Below, in pieces: positions 43,112-51,760 of a stretch of 64,000 nt of DNA. The notes under the pieces were generated by a model. That model had not been told where the DNA came from, did no database searches, and saw only the letters and a list, made by a program, of their open reading frames with translations. Each line of letters begins with the position of its first letter. The stretch's first letter is position 1. Source of the DNA: Bacteroidaceae bacterium (lineage in GTDB: Bacteria > Bacteroidota > Bacteroidia > Bacteroidales > Bacteroidaceae); contig JAFUFW010000074.1 in NCBI GenBank assembly GCA_017469685.1, positions 1-64,000 on the forward strand, given 5' to 3'. The position numbers and the translations under genes were made by a program.

Positions 43112-44896
43112 ATGAAAAATATCCGGAATTTTTGCATAATAGCTCATATCGACCACGGCAAGAGCACTCTCGCAGACCGCCTGCTTGAGCGCACTAACAC
43201 TATACAGGTGACGGAAGGGCAGATGCTCGATGACATGGACCTGGAGCGCGAGCGTGGCATCACGATAAAGAGCCATGCCATACAGATGGAGTATGAGCGC
43301 GACGGCGAATGCTACGTGCTGAATCTCATCGACACACCAGGCCACGTCGACTTCTCATACGAGGTAAGCCGATCCATAGCTGCCTGCGAAGGCGCGCTGC
43401 TGGTCGTTGATGCAACGCAGGGAGTGCAGGCTCAGACGATTTCTAACCTCTATATGGCGATTGACCACGACCTGGAAATCATTCCCGTGGTGAACAAATG
43501 CGACATGCCAAACGCCATGCCCGAGGAGGTGGAGGATGAGATAATCGACCTGATAGGATGCAAACGCGAGGATATTATACGCGCGAGCGGAAAGACTGGG
43601 CAGGGCGTTGACGAAATACTTGACGCCGTCGTCAGCCGTATACCAGCCCCTGTGGGCGATGAGAAAGCACCCCTGCAGGCTCTCATCTTCGATTCGGTGT
43701 TCAATTCCTTCCGTGGCATCATAGCCTATTTCAAGATTGTCAACGGCAGCATCAGGAAAGGAGACAAGGTGGTCTTTATCAATACCGGCAAGGAATATGA
43801 TGCCGACGAGATTGGTGTGCTGAAGATGGACATGAAACCACGGCAAGAGCTCCACTGCGGCGACGTGGGATATATCGTAAGCGGTATAAAAACTGCAACG
43901 GAAGTCAAGGTGGGCGACACCATCACCCACGTCAGCACACTTGGGCAGGTGGAAGCCATCGCCGGCTTTGAGGAAGTGAAACCAATGGTGTTTGCTGGCG
44001 TTTACCCCATCGAGACCGAGGACTACGAGAATCTAAGAGCCTCGCTTGAGAAGCTACAGCTGAACGACGCCTCACTAACCTTCCAGCCCGAGTCGTCAGT
44101 AGCCCTGGGCTTTGGTTTCCGCTGCGGATTCCTTGGCCTGCTCCATATGGAGATTGTTCAGGAACGGCTTGATCGCGAGTTCAATATGGACGTCATCACT
44201 ACCGTGCCTAACGTGTCATATAAAGTCTACGACAAGCAAGGCGAGGTGATTGAAGTGCACAATCCCGCGGGAATGCCAGAGCCCACCCTCATCGATCATA
44301 TCGAGGAACCATACATCCACTCATCGGTTATCACCACCTCCAATTTCATTGGCCCCATTATGACGCTCTGCCTCGGCAAGCGCGGAGAGCTCATCAAGCA
44401 GGACTTCATCAGCGGCAACCGCGTGGAGATACAGTTTGCCATGCCACTGGGCGAGATAGTGATTGATTTCTACGACAAGCTCAAGAGCATCTCTAAAGGC
44501 TATGCCTCGTTCGACTATCATCAGAGCGGCTTCCGACCCTCGAAACTTGTGAAGCTCGACATTCTTCTAAACGGCGAACCCGTAGACGCTCTTTCAACCC
44601 TTACACACGTTGACAACTCAGTCGACTTCGGACGACGCATGTGCGAGAAACTTAAAGAGTTGCTGCCACGCCAGCAGTTCGACATAGCCATACAGGCTGC
44701 CATCGGGGCTAAGATTATAGCACGCGAGACGGTTAAGCAGGTGCGTAAGGACGTCACCGCCAAGTGTTATGGCGGCGACATTAGCCGAAAACGTAAACTG
44801 CTTGAGAAACAGAAACGAGGCAAGAAGCGAATGAAACAGATCGGCAATGTCCAGGTGCCGCAGAAGGCATTCCTGGCTGTGCTGAAGCTGGATTAG
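43112..44896 (+). CDS. lepA: Elongation factor 4 (LepA)
   Basis: Ribosome-associated GTPase that back-translocates or remodels stalled ribosomes. 594 residues, normal length. G1 is [15 protein letters not shown]2 ERGITIKS, G3 [13 protein letters not shown]4 NKCD. The characteristic LepA C-terminal domain is present ([21 protein letters not shown]), with EF-G-like domains between. A -7 promoter box abuts the ATG. Divergence is none; it reads in the same direction as the Crp-type gene 76 bases on. Confidence 0.97.
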   Translation: MKNIRNFCIIAHIDHGKSTLADRLLERTNTIQVTEGQMLDDMDLERERGITIKSHAIQMEYERDGECYVLNLIDTPGHVDFSYEVSRSIAACEGALLVVDATQGVQAQTISNLYMAIDHDLEIIPVVNKCDMPNAMPEEVEDEIIDLIGCKREDIIRASGKTGQGVDEILDAVVSRIPAPVGDEKAPLQALIFDSVFNSFRGIIAYFKIVNGSIRKGDKVVFINTGKEYDADEIGVLKMDMKPRQELHCGDVGYIVSGIKTATEVKVGDTITHVSTLGQVEAIAGFEEVKPMVFAGVYPIETEDYENLRASLEKLQLNDASLTFQPESSVALGFGFRCGFLGLLHMEIVQERLDREFNMDVITTVPNVSYKVYDKQGEVIEVHNPAGMPEPTLIDHIEEPYIHSSVITTSNFIGPIMTLCLGKRGELIKQDFISGNRVEIQFAMPLGEIVIDFYDKLKSISKGYASFDYHQSGFRPSKLVKLDILLNGEPVDALSTLTHVDNSVDFGRRMCEKLKELLPRQQFDIAIQAAIGAKIIARETVKQVRKDVTAKCYGGDISRKRKLLEKQKRGKKRMKQIGNVQVPQKAFLAVLKLD

Positions 44897-44972
44897 GTAT
44901 CAGAAACCAGATATTTACGGATCAAGGCTTTTGTTTTCAAACTATCGATAAACCACAACACAATTATATTCT

Positions 44973-45554
44973 ATGGACAAACGAAGGGACATCGCACGCG
45001 AGATAGCACGACGCTATTGTACGCTGAGCACACAGGGCATTACCACCCTGGCAGAGATTCTCGTACCGTTCAAAGTGGCCAAGGGCGAGAAGATGCTTCA
45101 GGAAGGGGAGGTCTGCAGCTTTATGTACTATGTTGACAAAGGCATGGTGCGCCAGTTCTACTACAAGAATGGGCGTGACGTTACCGAACACTTTTCATAC
45201 GAAGGGCGCATTGTGATTTGCATCGAAAGTTTCCTGAAGCAGATCCCCTCGCTGCTCATGGTCGAAGCGCTCGAGAATTCGCGCCTCTTCGGCATCCCGC
45301 ACGACCGTTTCCTTGAGCTCGTAGAGACCGACAAGGAGATGGAGCACCTCTATCGGAAGATTCTCGAACACGCTCTCATCTCTTCGCAAGAGCATGCTGA
45401 CAGCCAACGCTTTGAGAACGCCACGGAGCGCTACGTGCGTCTGTTAAAGACAAAACCTGAGATTGTCCTCCGAGCTCCTATGGTGCACGTCGCATCCTTC
45501 CTCCAAATGACGCCTGAGACGCTCAGTCGCGTACGTTCCTCACATGTTGACTAA
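44973..45554 (+). CDS. Crp/Fnr-family transcriptional regulator
   Basis: 193 residues: cyclic-nucleotide-binding-like domain (about 25-125: GEKMLQEGEVCSFMYYVDKGMVRQFYYKNGRDVTEHF has the beta-roll pattern), a dimer helix (ERYVRLLKT) and a short C-terminal helix-turn-helix (VHVASFLQMTPETLSRVR). The recognition helix is at the very end, as in many Bacteroidota members. No Fe-S cysteines, so not Fnr-like sensing. The last 11 bases overlap the SpoU gene start, giving a coupled operon with it and the TamL-like gene. Targets unknown. Confidence 0.9.
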   Translation: MDKRRDIAREIARRYCTLSTQGITTLAEILVPFKVAKGEKMLQEGEVCSFMYYVDKGMVRQFYYKNGRDVTEHFSYEGRIVICIESFLKQIPSLLMVEALENSRLFGIPHDRFLELVETDKEMEHLYRKILEHALISSQEHADSQRFENATERYVRLLKTKPEIVLRAPMVHVASFLQMTPETLSRVRSSHVD

Positions 45555-46296
45555 GGCTGACATACAGCTCGTTCGTTCGCTCAACAGCCGAAAAGGGCGC
45601 CGTCGCGAAGGCTTATTTGTGGCTGAAGGGCCTCGCTTGGTTGTCGAGCTGTTAGGTCATTTCGAGTGCCGTGCCCTGTATGCCACAGCCGAGTGGCTTC
45701 ATGGCAGCTCTGCATTGGAGGCTCAAAAGGTGGAGGAGATAACGCAGGGCGAACTCTCGCGCCTCAGTTTGCAACAGAGCCCTAATCAAGTGGTGGCGCT
45801 GTTCCGGATTCCAGAAGACAAGGTTGAACGAGGCCCTTTGAAAGGTCTGCATCTGGCGCTCGACAACGTTCAGGACCCTGGCAATCTGGGCACCATCATC
45901 CGTATGGCCGATTGGTTTGGCGTAGAGGATATATGGTGTTCGCCCACGACGGCTGACGTGTGGAACCCGAAAGTGGTTCAAGCCTCTATGGGAGGCCTCG
46001 CGCACGTACGCGTACATTATTTAGATTTACTGCCATTCCTGTCGTTGCAATCAAGTGCCATCCCTGTCTTTGGCACATCTCTTTCCGGCAACCCTATATG
46101 GGACCAACAGTTGGCGGCGGATGCCATCATCGTGATGGGTAATGAAGGCAATGGCATTAGCCCAGAAGTGGATGAACGGTGTACGCATCGCCTCTTTATC
46201 CCCAATTATCCTCAAGGGCGGACAACGACAGACAGCCTCAACGTCGCAATGGCTACCGGCATTGTTTTGGCAGAGTTTCGCCGTAGATTGTATTGA
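45544..46296 (+). CDS. TrmH/SpoU-family RNA 2'-O-methyltransferase (second copy)
   Basis: 250 residues, a paralogue of the gene at 41109-41975. N-terminal substrate domain VRSLNSRKGRRREGLFVAEGPRLVVELL, then motif 1 DNVQDPGNLGTIIRMADWFG, motif 2 IVMGNEGNGISPEV and motif 3 FIPNYPQGRTTTDSLNVAMATGIVLAEF. Ser/Asn in the knot are intact. Start overlaps the Crp-type gene end; stop overlaps the next start by TTGA. Target not known. Such genes commonly lie next to the TamL-like gene in Bacteroidales, from memory. Confidence 0.92.
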   Translation: MLTKADIQLVRSLNSRKGRRREGLFVAEGPRLVVELLGHFECRALYATAEWLHGSSALEAQKVEEITQGELSRLSLQQSPNQVVALFRIPEDKVERGPLKGLHLALDNVQDPGNLGTIIRMADWFGVEDIWCSPTTADVWNPKVVQASMGGLAHVRVHYLDLLPFLSLQSSAIPVFGTSLSGNPIWDQQLAADAIIVMGNEGNGISPEVDERCTHRLFIPNYPQGRTTTDSLNVAMATGIVLAEFRRRLY

Positions 46297-48641
46297 CAAA
46301 TCCAAAGCCTCAAATTTTGAAGAGCAGAAGAATCATAAGGGTAGGGCTCATTGCCCTCGCTGCAATTATAGCACTTGCAGCCTGTGCGCCGGAGCGTTTT
46401 CTTGCCGATGATGAGTACCTCTTGGATGGCGTGAGCCTAAAGGCTGACGACAGTAAGATACCCGTGGGCACTGTTGAGGGCTTTGTGCGTCAGCATCCGA
46501 ATTCACGCTGGTTCAGTCTGTTCAAGGTGCCGCTCGGCGTATATTGTATGAGCGGTCGTGACAGCACTCGGCGTGCTAATAAGTTTTTCCGCAAGATAGG
46601 TGAAGCTCCCGTGGTTTATGACAGTGTTCAGGCTGAGCGGAGCCGCTCCAACATCGAGGCTGCTATAAGGAATATGGGCTACTTGCAAGCAGATGTGGTG
46701 CGTAAAGAACAAGTTCACAAGAGGAAGATGAAACTTACGCTCGACGTTAAATCAGGTCCTTGCTATTTTGTTGATAAGATAGACCATAGGATAGCTGATC
46801 CCGTAGTAGATAGTCTCTTGGCTTCGTCGTGGCATGAGTCAGAACTTTACCGCGGTATGCCGTTTGATATCAATAAGCTGGATCGTGAACGTTCGCGCAT
46901 CACAACGTTACTTCAGAATTCAGGTTACTATCGTTTCAGCAAGAGCTATGTTACATTTGATGCTGACACGACGCTCGACAACCATTTCGTTGGCCTCACT
47001 CTTTGCATACCTCTTTACAGAGAGTTACAGGGCGGCGGCCTAATGGAGCACCCTCGTTTCTTTATGAGAAATGTGAACTATCTCATTGACACGGATGCAA
47101 CGTCGCTTCTTAAAGATTCGTCGGACGTACTTAGTATAGGGCCTAACCATCGTTTCCTTTTCGAAAAACAATTGCAGCTGAGGCCTTCGTTCCTGATTTC
47201 GAAGACGGAGATTCAGCCTAACACTGTTTTCAATGAGGCCTCTGTCCAAGGCACTTATTCAAACCTCTCGCAACTGTCGGCTGTGCTTGGAGCCAGCGTG
47301 GCGGCTGAGCCGGTGGTGGGGGCTCCTGATTCGCTTGATGCCTTTGTCAGTGTGATGATGGCCAAGCGTCATGGTGTGTCAGCCGCATTGGAAGGGACAA
47401 ATTCAGCTGGCGACCTCGGCGCAGCAGTGAGTCTGGGTTATCAAAATCGTAACTTGTTCCATCGCTCGGCACAGGGTTCGCTGAAACTGCGTGGCGCCTT
47501 TGAAGCCATAAAAGGGCTTGAGGGCTATAATGATCAGAACTATATAGAATATAGTGCAGAAGCGAACCTCAACTTCCCTGAATTTATGTTCCCGTTCCTG
47601 TCGCGCAGCTTCCGCCGTTCCGTCAAGGCTCAGAGCATAGCTTCAGTGATGTTTGATTCTCAGGATCGGCCAGAGTTCCACCGTCGCGTGCTGACAGGGG
47701 CCTGGCGCTATCGCTGGAACCGCATGAATCAGCAGCTGCAGCACCGAGTAGACCTCGTAGACTTGAACTATGTCTTCATGCCGTGGATTTCCGAGACATT
47801 CCGCCGCGAATACCTTTCGGACAACGGGAGCCGTAATGCTGTGCTACGTTACAACTATGAGAATCTGTTTATTATGCGTTGGGGATACAACTTCTATTTC
47901 ACAAGTCTTCCCCCTTCGGCTCAGGGCACGTCTTACGGCCAAAACGCCTACAGTGTCCGCCTTGGCGTAGAGAGCGGTGGCAACCTACTTTATGGTCTGT
48001 CAAATCTTCTGCGAGGGCAGCACTCGTCAGAACTTGATGCCTACACGCTTTTCAATATTGCTTATGCACAGTATGTCAAGTTCGATTTTGACTACGCAAA
48101 GAGTTTTCGCTTTGATGAACGCAATTCGCTGGCACTTCATGCTGCATTTGGGGCGGCCTTTCCGTATGCCAACTCGAAAGTCCTCCCTTATGAAAAACGC
48201 TATTTTTCGGGCGGCGCCAACAGCGTTCGAGGCTGGAGCGTTCGTGGCCTCGGTCCAGGCAGCTTCTCCGGGTCTGACGGGCGTGTTGACTTTATTCGAC
48301 AGACGGGCGACCTGAAACTGGATTTGAGTGCCGAATGGCGCACTCATCTTTTCTGGAAGTTTGATGGAGCAGCTTTCATTGATGCCGGAAATATCTGGAC
48401 CTTGCGAGATTATGAGGAGCAGCCGGGCGGACAGTTTCGCTTCGATAAGTTTTACAAGCAGATAGCTGTAGCTTATGGACTTGGCTTACGCCTCAATTTC
48501 GGATATTTTATCCTGCGCCTCGACGGTGGCATGAAAGCTGTTAATCCAGCCTACGAGAGCGGTCAATATCATTATCCTCTTATTCATCCTGATTTCGGTC
48601 GCGATTTCCATCTACACTTTGCAGTCGGTATGCCATTCTAA
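46293..48641 (+). CDS. TamL-like lipidated BamA/TamA (Omp85) outer-membrane protein
   Basis: Omp85-superfamily outer-membrane insertase-like protein. 782 residues in this frame: a lipoprotein signal (ALAACAPERF), POTRA-like repeats (about 60-240: NIEAAIRNMGYLQADVV, RSRITTLLQNSGYYRFS), then a C-terminal 16-strand barrel with the conserved GGANSVRGWSVRGLGPGSF (lid-loop VRGW/F motif near 640). The lipid anchor plus TamA-like fold corresponds to TamL of Bacteroidota. No ATG is near the signal; the coupled TTG 46293 is used, while TTG 46317 (KSRRIIRVGLIALAA) gives a cleaner signal peptide. tamB is not adjacent. Confidence 0.9.
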   Translation: MTNPKPQILKSRRIIRVGLIALAAIIALAACAPERFLADDEYLLDGVSLKADDSKIPVGTVEGFVRQHPNSRWFSLFKVPLGVYCMSGRDSTRRANKFFRKIGEAPVVYDSVQAERSRSNIEAAIRNMGYLQADVVRKEQVHKRKMKLTLDVKSGPCYFVDKIDHRIADPVVDSLLASSWHESELYRGMPFDINKLDRERSRITTLLQNSGYYRFSKSYVTFDADTTLDNHFVGLTLCIPLYRELQGGGLMEHPRFFMRNVNYLIDTDATSLLKDSSDVLSIGPNHRFLFEKQLQLRPSFLISKTEIQPNTVFNEASVQGTYSNLSQLSAVLGASVAAEPVVGAPDSLDAFVSVMMAKRHGVSAALEGTNSAGDLGAAVSLGYQNRNLFHRSAQGSLKLRGAFEAIKGLEGYNDQNYIEYSAEANLNFPEFMFPFLSRSFRRSVKAQSIASVMFDSQDRPEFHRRVLTGAWRYRWNRMNQQLQHRVDLVDLNYVFMPWISETFRREYLSDNGSRNAVLRYNYENLFIMRWGYNFYFTSLPPSAQGTSYGQNAYSVRLGVESGGNLLYGLSNLLRGQHSSELDAYTLFNIAYAQYVKFDFDYAKSFRFDERNSLALHAAFGAAFPYANSKVLPYEKRYFSGGANSVRGWSVRGLGPGSFSGSDGRVDFIRQTGDLKLDLSAEWRTHLFWKFDGAAFIDAGNIWTLRDYEEQPGGQFRFDKFYKQIAVAYGLGLRLNFGYFILRLDGGMKAVNPAYESGQYHYPLIHPDFGRDFHLHFAVGMPF

Positions 48642-48704
48642 GGGTCGTTATCCTAAAAAGGCTAAAAAATACTAATAATTGGGCGTAATCTGAGATTATT
48701 TGCT

Positions 48705-48712
48705 TACCTTTG
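48705..48712 (+). promoter_or_regulatory. -7 box for the WalJ-like gene
   Basis: TACCTTTG, 24 bases before the ATG at 48736. A TTG at 48679-48681 gives a long spacer of 23. Confidence 0.6.
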
Positions 48713-48735
48713 CAGCGAAATTTAAACATTAAGCT

Positions 48736-49539
48736 ATGCTCAAGTATTTATGCTTAGGTAGCGGCAGTAGCGGTAATTGTTATCTGCTCAGTGCAGATGG
48801 CATTACAATACTTATTGATGCGGGCATTGGTATTAGGACATTGAAACGTCATCTTCAGAGTTTCGGCTTCCTCCTGAAGGAGGTGCATGGTGTCTTGGTT
48901 ACTCATGACCATGCGGACCATATCAAGTCCGTGGGTAAGTTGGCTGCCGAGTATGGTATTCCGGTATATGCCACGGAAGCTGTTCACGGGGGGATCTCTC
49001 GGAACTACTGCGTGTCGCCTCGTTTGGATGAGGCATATCGCCGTTATGTTGAGAAGGATGTGAGTTTTGAGATAGGTCCTTTTCATATCACGGCTTTTGA
49101 TGTTCCACATGATAGCACGGACTGTGTTGGTTATCGCATTGAGGTCGGCGGCATCCGTTTCTGTCTGGTTACTGATGTAGGCCATGTGACGGAGCGCATT
49201 CGTGACGAAGTCAGGCTTGCGAACTATCTTGTGTTGGAGAGCAACCACGACGTGGAAATGCTAATGTCGGGTCCTTACCCTGCTCACTTGAAAGGCCGGA
49301 TCAGTGGTCCTACCGGTCACTTGAGCAACGGCGAAGCCGGTGAGTTGCTTGCGAGCTGCTCTGGACCCGAATTGCGCCATGTATGGTTGTGCCATCTGAG
49401 CGAGGAGAATAATCATCCGGAGTTAGCTCGAAAGACAGTGGATTCGATACTGCGCAGCTATGGTATAGTTGCGGGTGCGGATTTTCAGTTGGATGTTCTT
49501 CGCAGGGTTGTCCCGAGCGAAGTGTATGATCTTCACTGA
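48736..49539 (+). CDS. MBL-fold metallo-hydrolase (WalJ/YycJ-like)
   Basis: Predicted nuclease-type beta-lactamase-fold hydrolase related to WalJ, which links DNA replication and cell wall control in Firmicutes. 267 residues: N-terminal CLGSGSSGNCYLL, metal motif THDHADHIKS (HxHxDH, about 57-66), a further His near ITAFDVPHDS, Asp in VTDVGHV and a late HLSEENNHPE block. Standard length for the family. Last seven bases overlap the convergent Cys-rich gene at 49533-49739. Confidence 0.93.
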   Translation: MLKYLCLGSGSSGNCYLLSADGITILIDAGIGIRTLKRHLQSFGFLLKEVHGVLVTHDHADHIKSVGKLAAEYGIPVYATEAVHGGISRNYCVSPRLDEAYRRYVEKDVSFEIGPFHITAFDVPHDSTDCVGYRIEVGGIRFCLVTDVGHVTERIRDEVRLANYLVLESNHDVEMLMSGPYPAHLKGRISGPTGHLSNGEAGELLASCSGPELRHVWLCHLSEENNHPELARKTVDSILRSYGIVAGADFQLDVLRRVVPSEVYDLH

Positions 49540-49739
49540 CCATAGCTGTCGAAGTGTTCTATGTTTGGTCGCGTCGTCGCTGGAGCGAAGCTCTGACAGA
49601 TACGTTTGGCACAGGCCACTTGGCGGTCATTATGGAGTTTGCATTGGGCTATGATGGGGTTATCGTACCACTGCATGAAGCTTGCGTGTGTGCAGTCGAT
49701 GCATTTTACAAAAAGGCTGTCAGAGTTTTTTGAGGCCAT
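49533..49739 (-). CDS. Small cysteine-containing hypothetical protein, 68 residues
   Basis: I do not recognise a family. Four or more cysteines with metal-site-like spacing: CIDC (about 13-16), then QCKLHNDRQVACAKRICQSF. No signal peptide. Similar short CxxC...C proteins are annotated in Bacteroidales genomes as hypothetical. It overlaps the 3' end of the WalJ-like gene by seven bases, convergent. A hairpin with T-run lies about 44-57 bases upstream in what would be its leader. Confidence 0.65.
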   Translation of the reverse strand: MASKNSDSLFVKCIDCTHASFMQWYDNPIIAQCKLHNDRQVACAKRICQSFAPATTRPNIEHFDSYGQ

Positions 49740-49782
49740 CGTGAGGAAAAGTTAAAGGTTGAAGGTTCTATGCTGGAAAAAG

Positions 49783-49796
49783 CGACGCAAGCGTCG
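49783..49796 (-). terminator. Hairpin with T-run in the leader of the small Cys-rich gene
   Basis: CGACGC/GCGTCG (6 bp, two-base loop), followed on the minus strand by CTTTTT. It is upstream of the 49533-49739 gene, so it would be an attenuator or the end of an unseen minus-strand transcript. The stem is short. Confidence 0.35.
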
Positions 49797-49884
49797 ATCG
49801 GGTGTTATGGTGCGCTAAATTAATAAAAGATTGGGGATTAGGGGGTAGGGATTAAGTTTTTTTTGATTAGAGATTCGGTTTTTT

Positions 49885-50850
49885 ATGTTTTTGAATATTG
49901 TTTTTGCGATTATTGGAGCAGTACTTGTCCTTATAGGTGCAGATAAGTTGACAGATGGCGCTGTCGGCTTGGCTCGCAGGTTTAATATACCTGAGCTGGT
50001 AATCGGTCTGACCATAGTGGCTTTCGGTACTTCGTTACCGGAATTCATCGTCAGTCTTATGGCCAGCATTAATCATGCTCCTGCGATGAGCGTCGGTAAT
50101 ATTGTTGGCAGCAACATCTTCAACACTCTGATGATTGTAGGCTGCTCGGCTCTTTTGTACCCGATAGTAGTGTCGAAGGGTACTATCGCCAAGGATATTC
50201 CCTTGTCGGTGCTTGCATCTGTCGTCTTGCCTGCATTGGCTATGGATTCCCTTATAAGTGCTGCCGATGGCACTGACATCCTGTCGCGCGGCGACGGAAT
50301 AGCCCTGTTGGGCTTCTTCGCGATTTTCATGGCTTATTCCTTTTCTATAGCCAAAAGTGGTGCTCAGGATGGTACGGCCGATGATGCTGCAGTACCTGCC
50401 ATGTCGACAGTGAGGATTATTCTTTACTTGCTTTTGGGGTTAGCCGGGCTGATTGGTGGTGGCGAACTCTTCGTGAAAGGTGCAACAGGCATTGCTCGAA
50501 GCTTGGGCGTAAGCGACGCTGTGATAGGTCTGACTTTAGTAGCTGGTGGCACCTCGCTGCCCGAGTTGGCTACTAGTATTATAGCAGCCCGTAAAGGACA
50601 GAGTGCTATGGCCATAGGTAACGTCGTCGGCAGCAACCTCTTCAATATCTTCTGGATTTTAGGCTGTTGTGCAGTTATTGCACCTTTGCCTATCGGAGGC
50701 ATTGCGTGGACCGACTTTGCAGTCCTCTTTGGAGCGTCTGTCCTCTTCTGGCTGTTCAGCCGGAGCGGGCGCCATATTACGCGCCTCGAAGGCTTGTTGC
50801 TCTGCTGTTGTTATGTAGGGTATCTTGCCTGGCTTATTTACAATTTATGA
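49885..50850 (+). CDS. Calcium/sodium antiporter (YrbG-type CaCA)
   Basis: Inner-membrane cation exchanger, Ca2+ (or Na+/K+) family. 321 residues, about ten helices in two inverted halves. Both alpha repeats are visible: GLTIVAFGTSLPEFIVSLMA...GNIVGSNIFNT (about 36-80) and GLTLVAGGTSLPELATSI...GNVVGSNLFNI (about 215-255), with the Glu ligands in LPEF and LPEL. A central loop (KSGAQDGTADDA) is cytoplasmic by prediction. hisG follows 27 bases after its stop, so it may be cotranscribed with the his genes. Confidence 0.95.
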   Translation: MFLNIVFAIIGAVLVLIGADKLTDGAVGLARRFNIPELVIGLTIVAFGTSLPEFIVSLMASINHAPAMSVGNIVGSNIFNTLMIVGCSALLYPIVVSKGTIAKDIPLSVLASVVLPALAMDSLISAADGTDILSRGDGIALLGFFAIFMAYSFSIAKSGAQDGTADDAAVPAMSTVRIILYLLLGLAGLIGGGELFVKGATGIARSLGVSDAVIGLTLVAGGTSLPELATSIIAARKGQSAMAIGNVVGSNLFNIFWILGCCAVIAPLPIGGIAWTDFAVLFGASVLFWLFSRSGRHITRLEGLLLCCCYVGYLAWLIYNL

Positions 50851-50877
50851 TGTAATGACCAAACACATTTGAGACAC

Positions 50878-51729
50878 ATGTTACGTATAGCTGTTCAATC
50901 AAAAGGTCGTCTGTATGACGACACATTAGGTCTGCTGACGGAGGCAGGCATAAAAATCCCTTCGAGTAAGCGTACTTTGCTCGTTGAGTCGCCAAACTTT
51001 CCTTTGGAAATCCTGTATCTTCGCGACGACGACATTCCCCAAAGCGTAGCCACGGGAGTTGCGGATTTGGGCATCATAGGTCAAAACGAACTTTATGAAC
51101 GTGGGGAGAGTGTGCGCGTGGTTAAGTCATTAGGCTTCAGCCGTTGCCGCCTTTCACTTGCTATTCCAAAGGGGGTTGAATATGATGGAGTGGGGTGGTT
51201 CGATGGCCGAAAGGTGGCAACGAGCTATCCGAACATTCTTGGTCGGTTCTTCAAGGAAAAAGGTGTGACGGCCGAAATCCATGTGATAACTGGGTCGGTT
51301 GAAATAAGTCCTGGCATTGGCCTGTCGGATGCAATCTTTGACATAGTATCTTCTGGCTCCACACTCGTAAGCAATAACCTGCGTGAAGTGGAAGTTGTGA
51401 TGAAGAGCGAAGCTGTGCTGGTTGCCAACAATGACCTTTCGAGTGAGAAACTGGGGCAACTTGACAAACTGCTGTTTCGTATAGAAGCTGTGAAAGCTGC
51501 CGAGGATAAAAAATACGTTCTCATGAACGTTCCTACGGAGCGTTTGGAGGCCGTCATTAGCGTGCTTCCCGGTGCTAAAAGCCCGACGGTGATGCCTCTG
51601 GCAACACCTGGATGGAACAGTGTGCACACAGTAATCGACGAGAAACGTTTCTGGGAGGTGATTTCTCAGCTTAAAGACCTCGGCGCTCAGGGCATTCTCG
51701 TAATCCCAATAGAGAAGATGATACTGTAA
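50878..51729 (+). CDS. hisG: ATP phosphoribosyltransferase (long form)
   Basis: First step of histidine synthesis: ATP plus PRPP to phosphoribosyl-ATP. 283 residues from ATG 50878 (MLRIAVQSKGRLYDD); a TTG nine bases upstream is rejected. The catalytic half carries GLDVA-like blocks (VATGVADLGIIGQNELYE) and the PRPP loop DIVSSGSTLVSNNL. A C-terminal 75-residue domain (SPTVMPLATPGWNSVHTVID) identifies the HisG_L class with built-in feedback inhibition by histidine, so no HisZ is needed. First of hisGDCB. Confidence 0.95.
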   Translation: MLRIAVQSKGRLYDDTLGLLTEAGIKIPSSKRTLLVESPNFPLEILYLRDDDIPQSVATGVADLGIIGQNELYERGESVRVVKSLGFSRCRLSLAIPKGVEYDGVGWFDGRKVATSYPNILGRFFKEKGVTAEIHVITGSVEISPGIGLSDAIFDIVSSGSTLVSNNLREVEVVMKSEAVLVANNDLSSEKLGQLDKLLFRIEAVKAAEDKKYVLMNVPTERLEAVISVLPGAKSPTVMPLATPGWNSVHTVIDEKRFWEVISQLKDLGAQGILVIPIEKMIL

Positions 51730-51760
51730 TTTGTTGAACGAAAATAGTTGAACGAGAAGA

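Noticed and set aside
50869..50878. TTG start for hisG
   Set aside because: The ATG three codons later begins the conserved HisG N-terminus.
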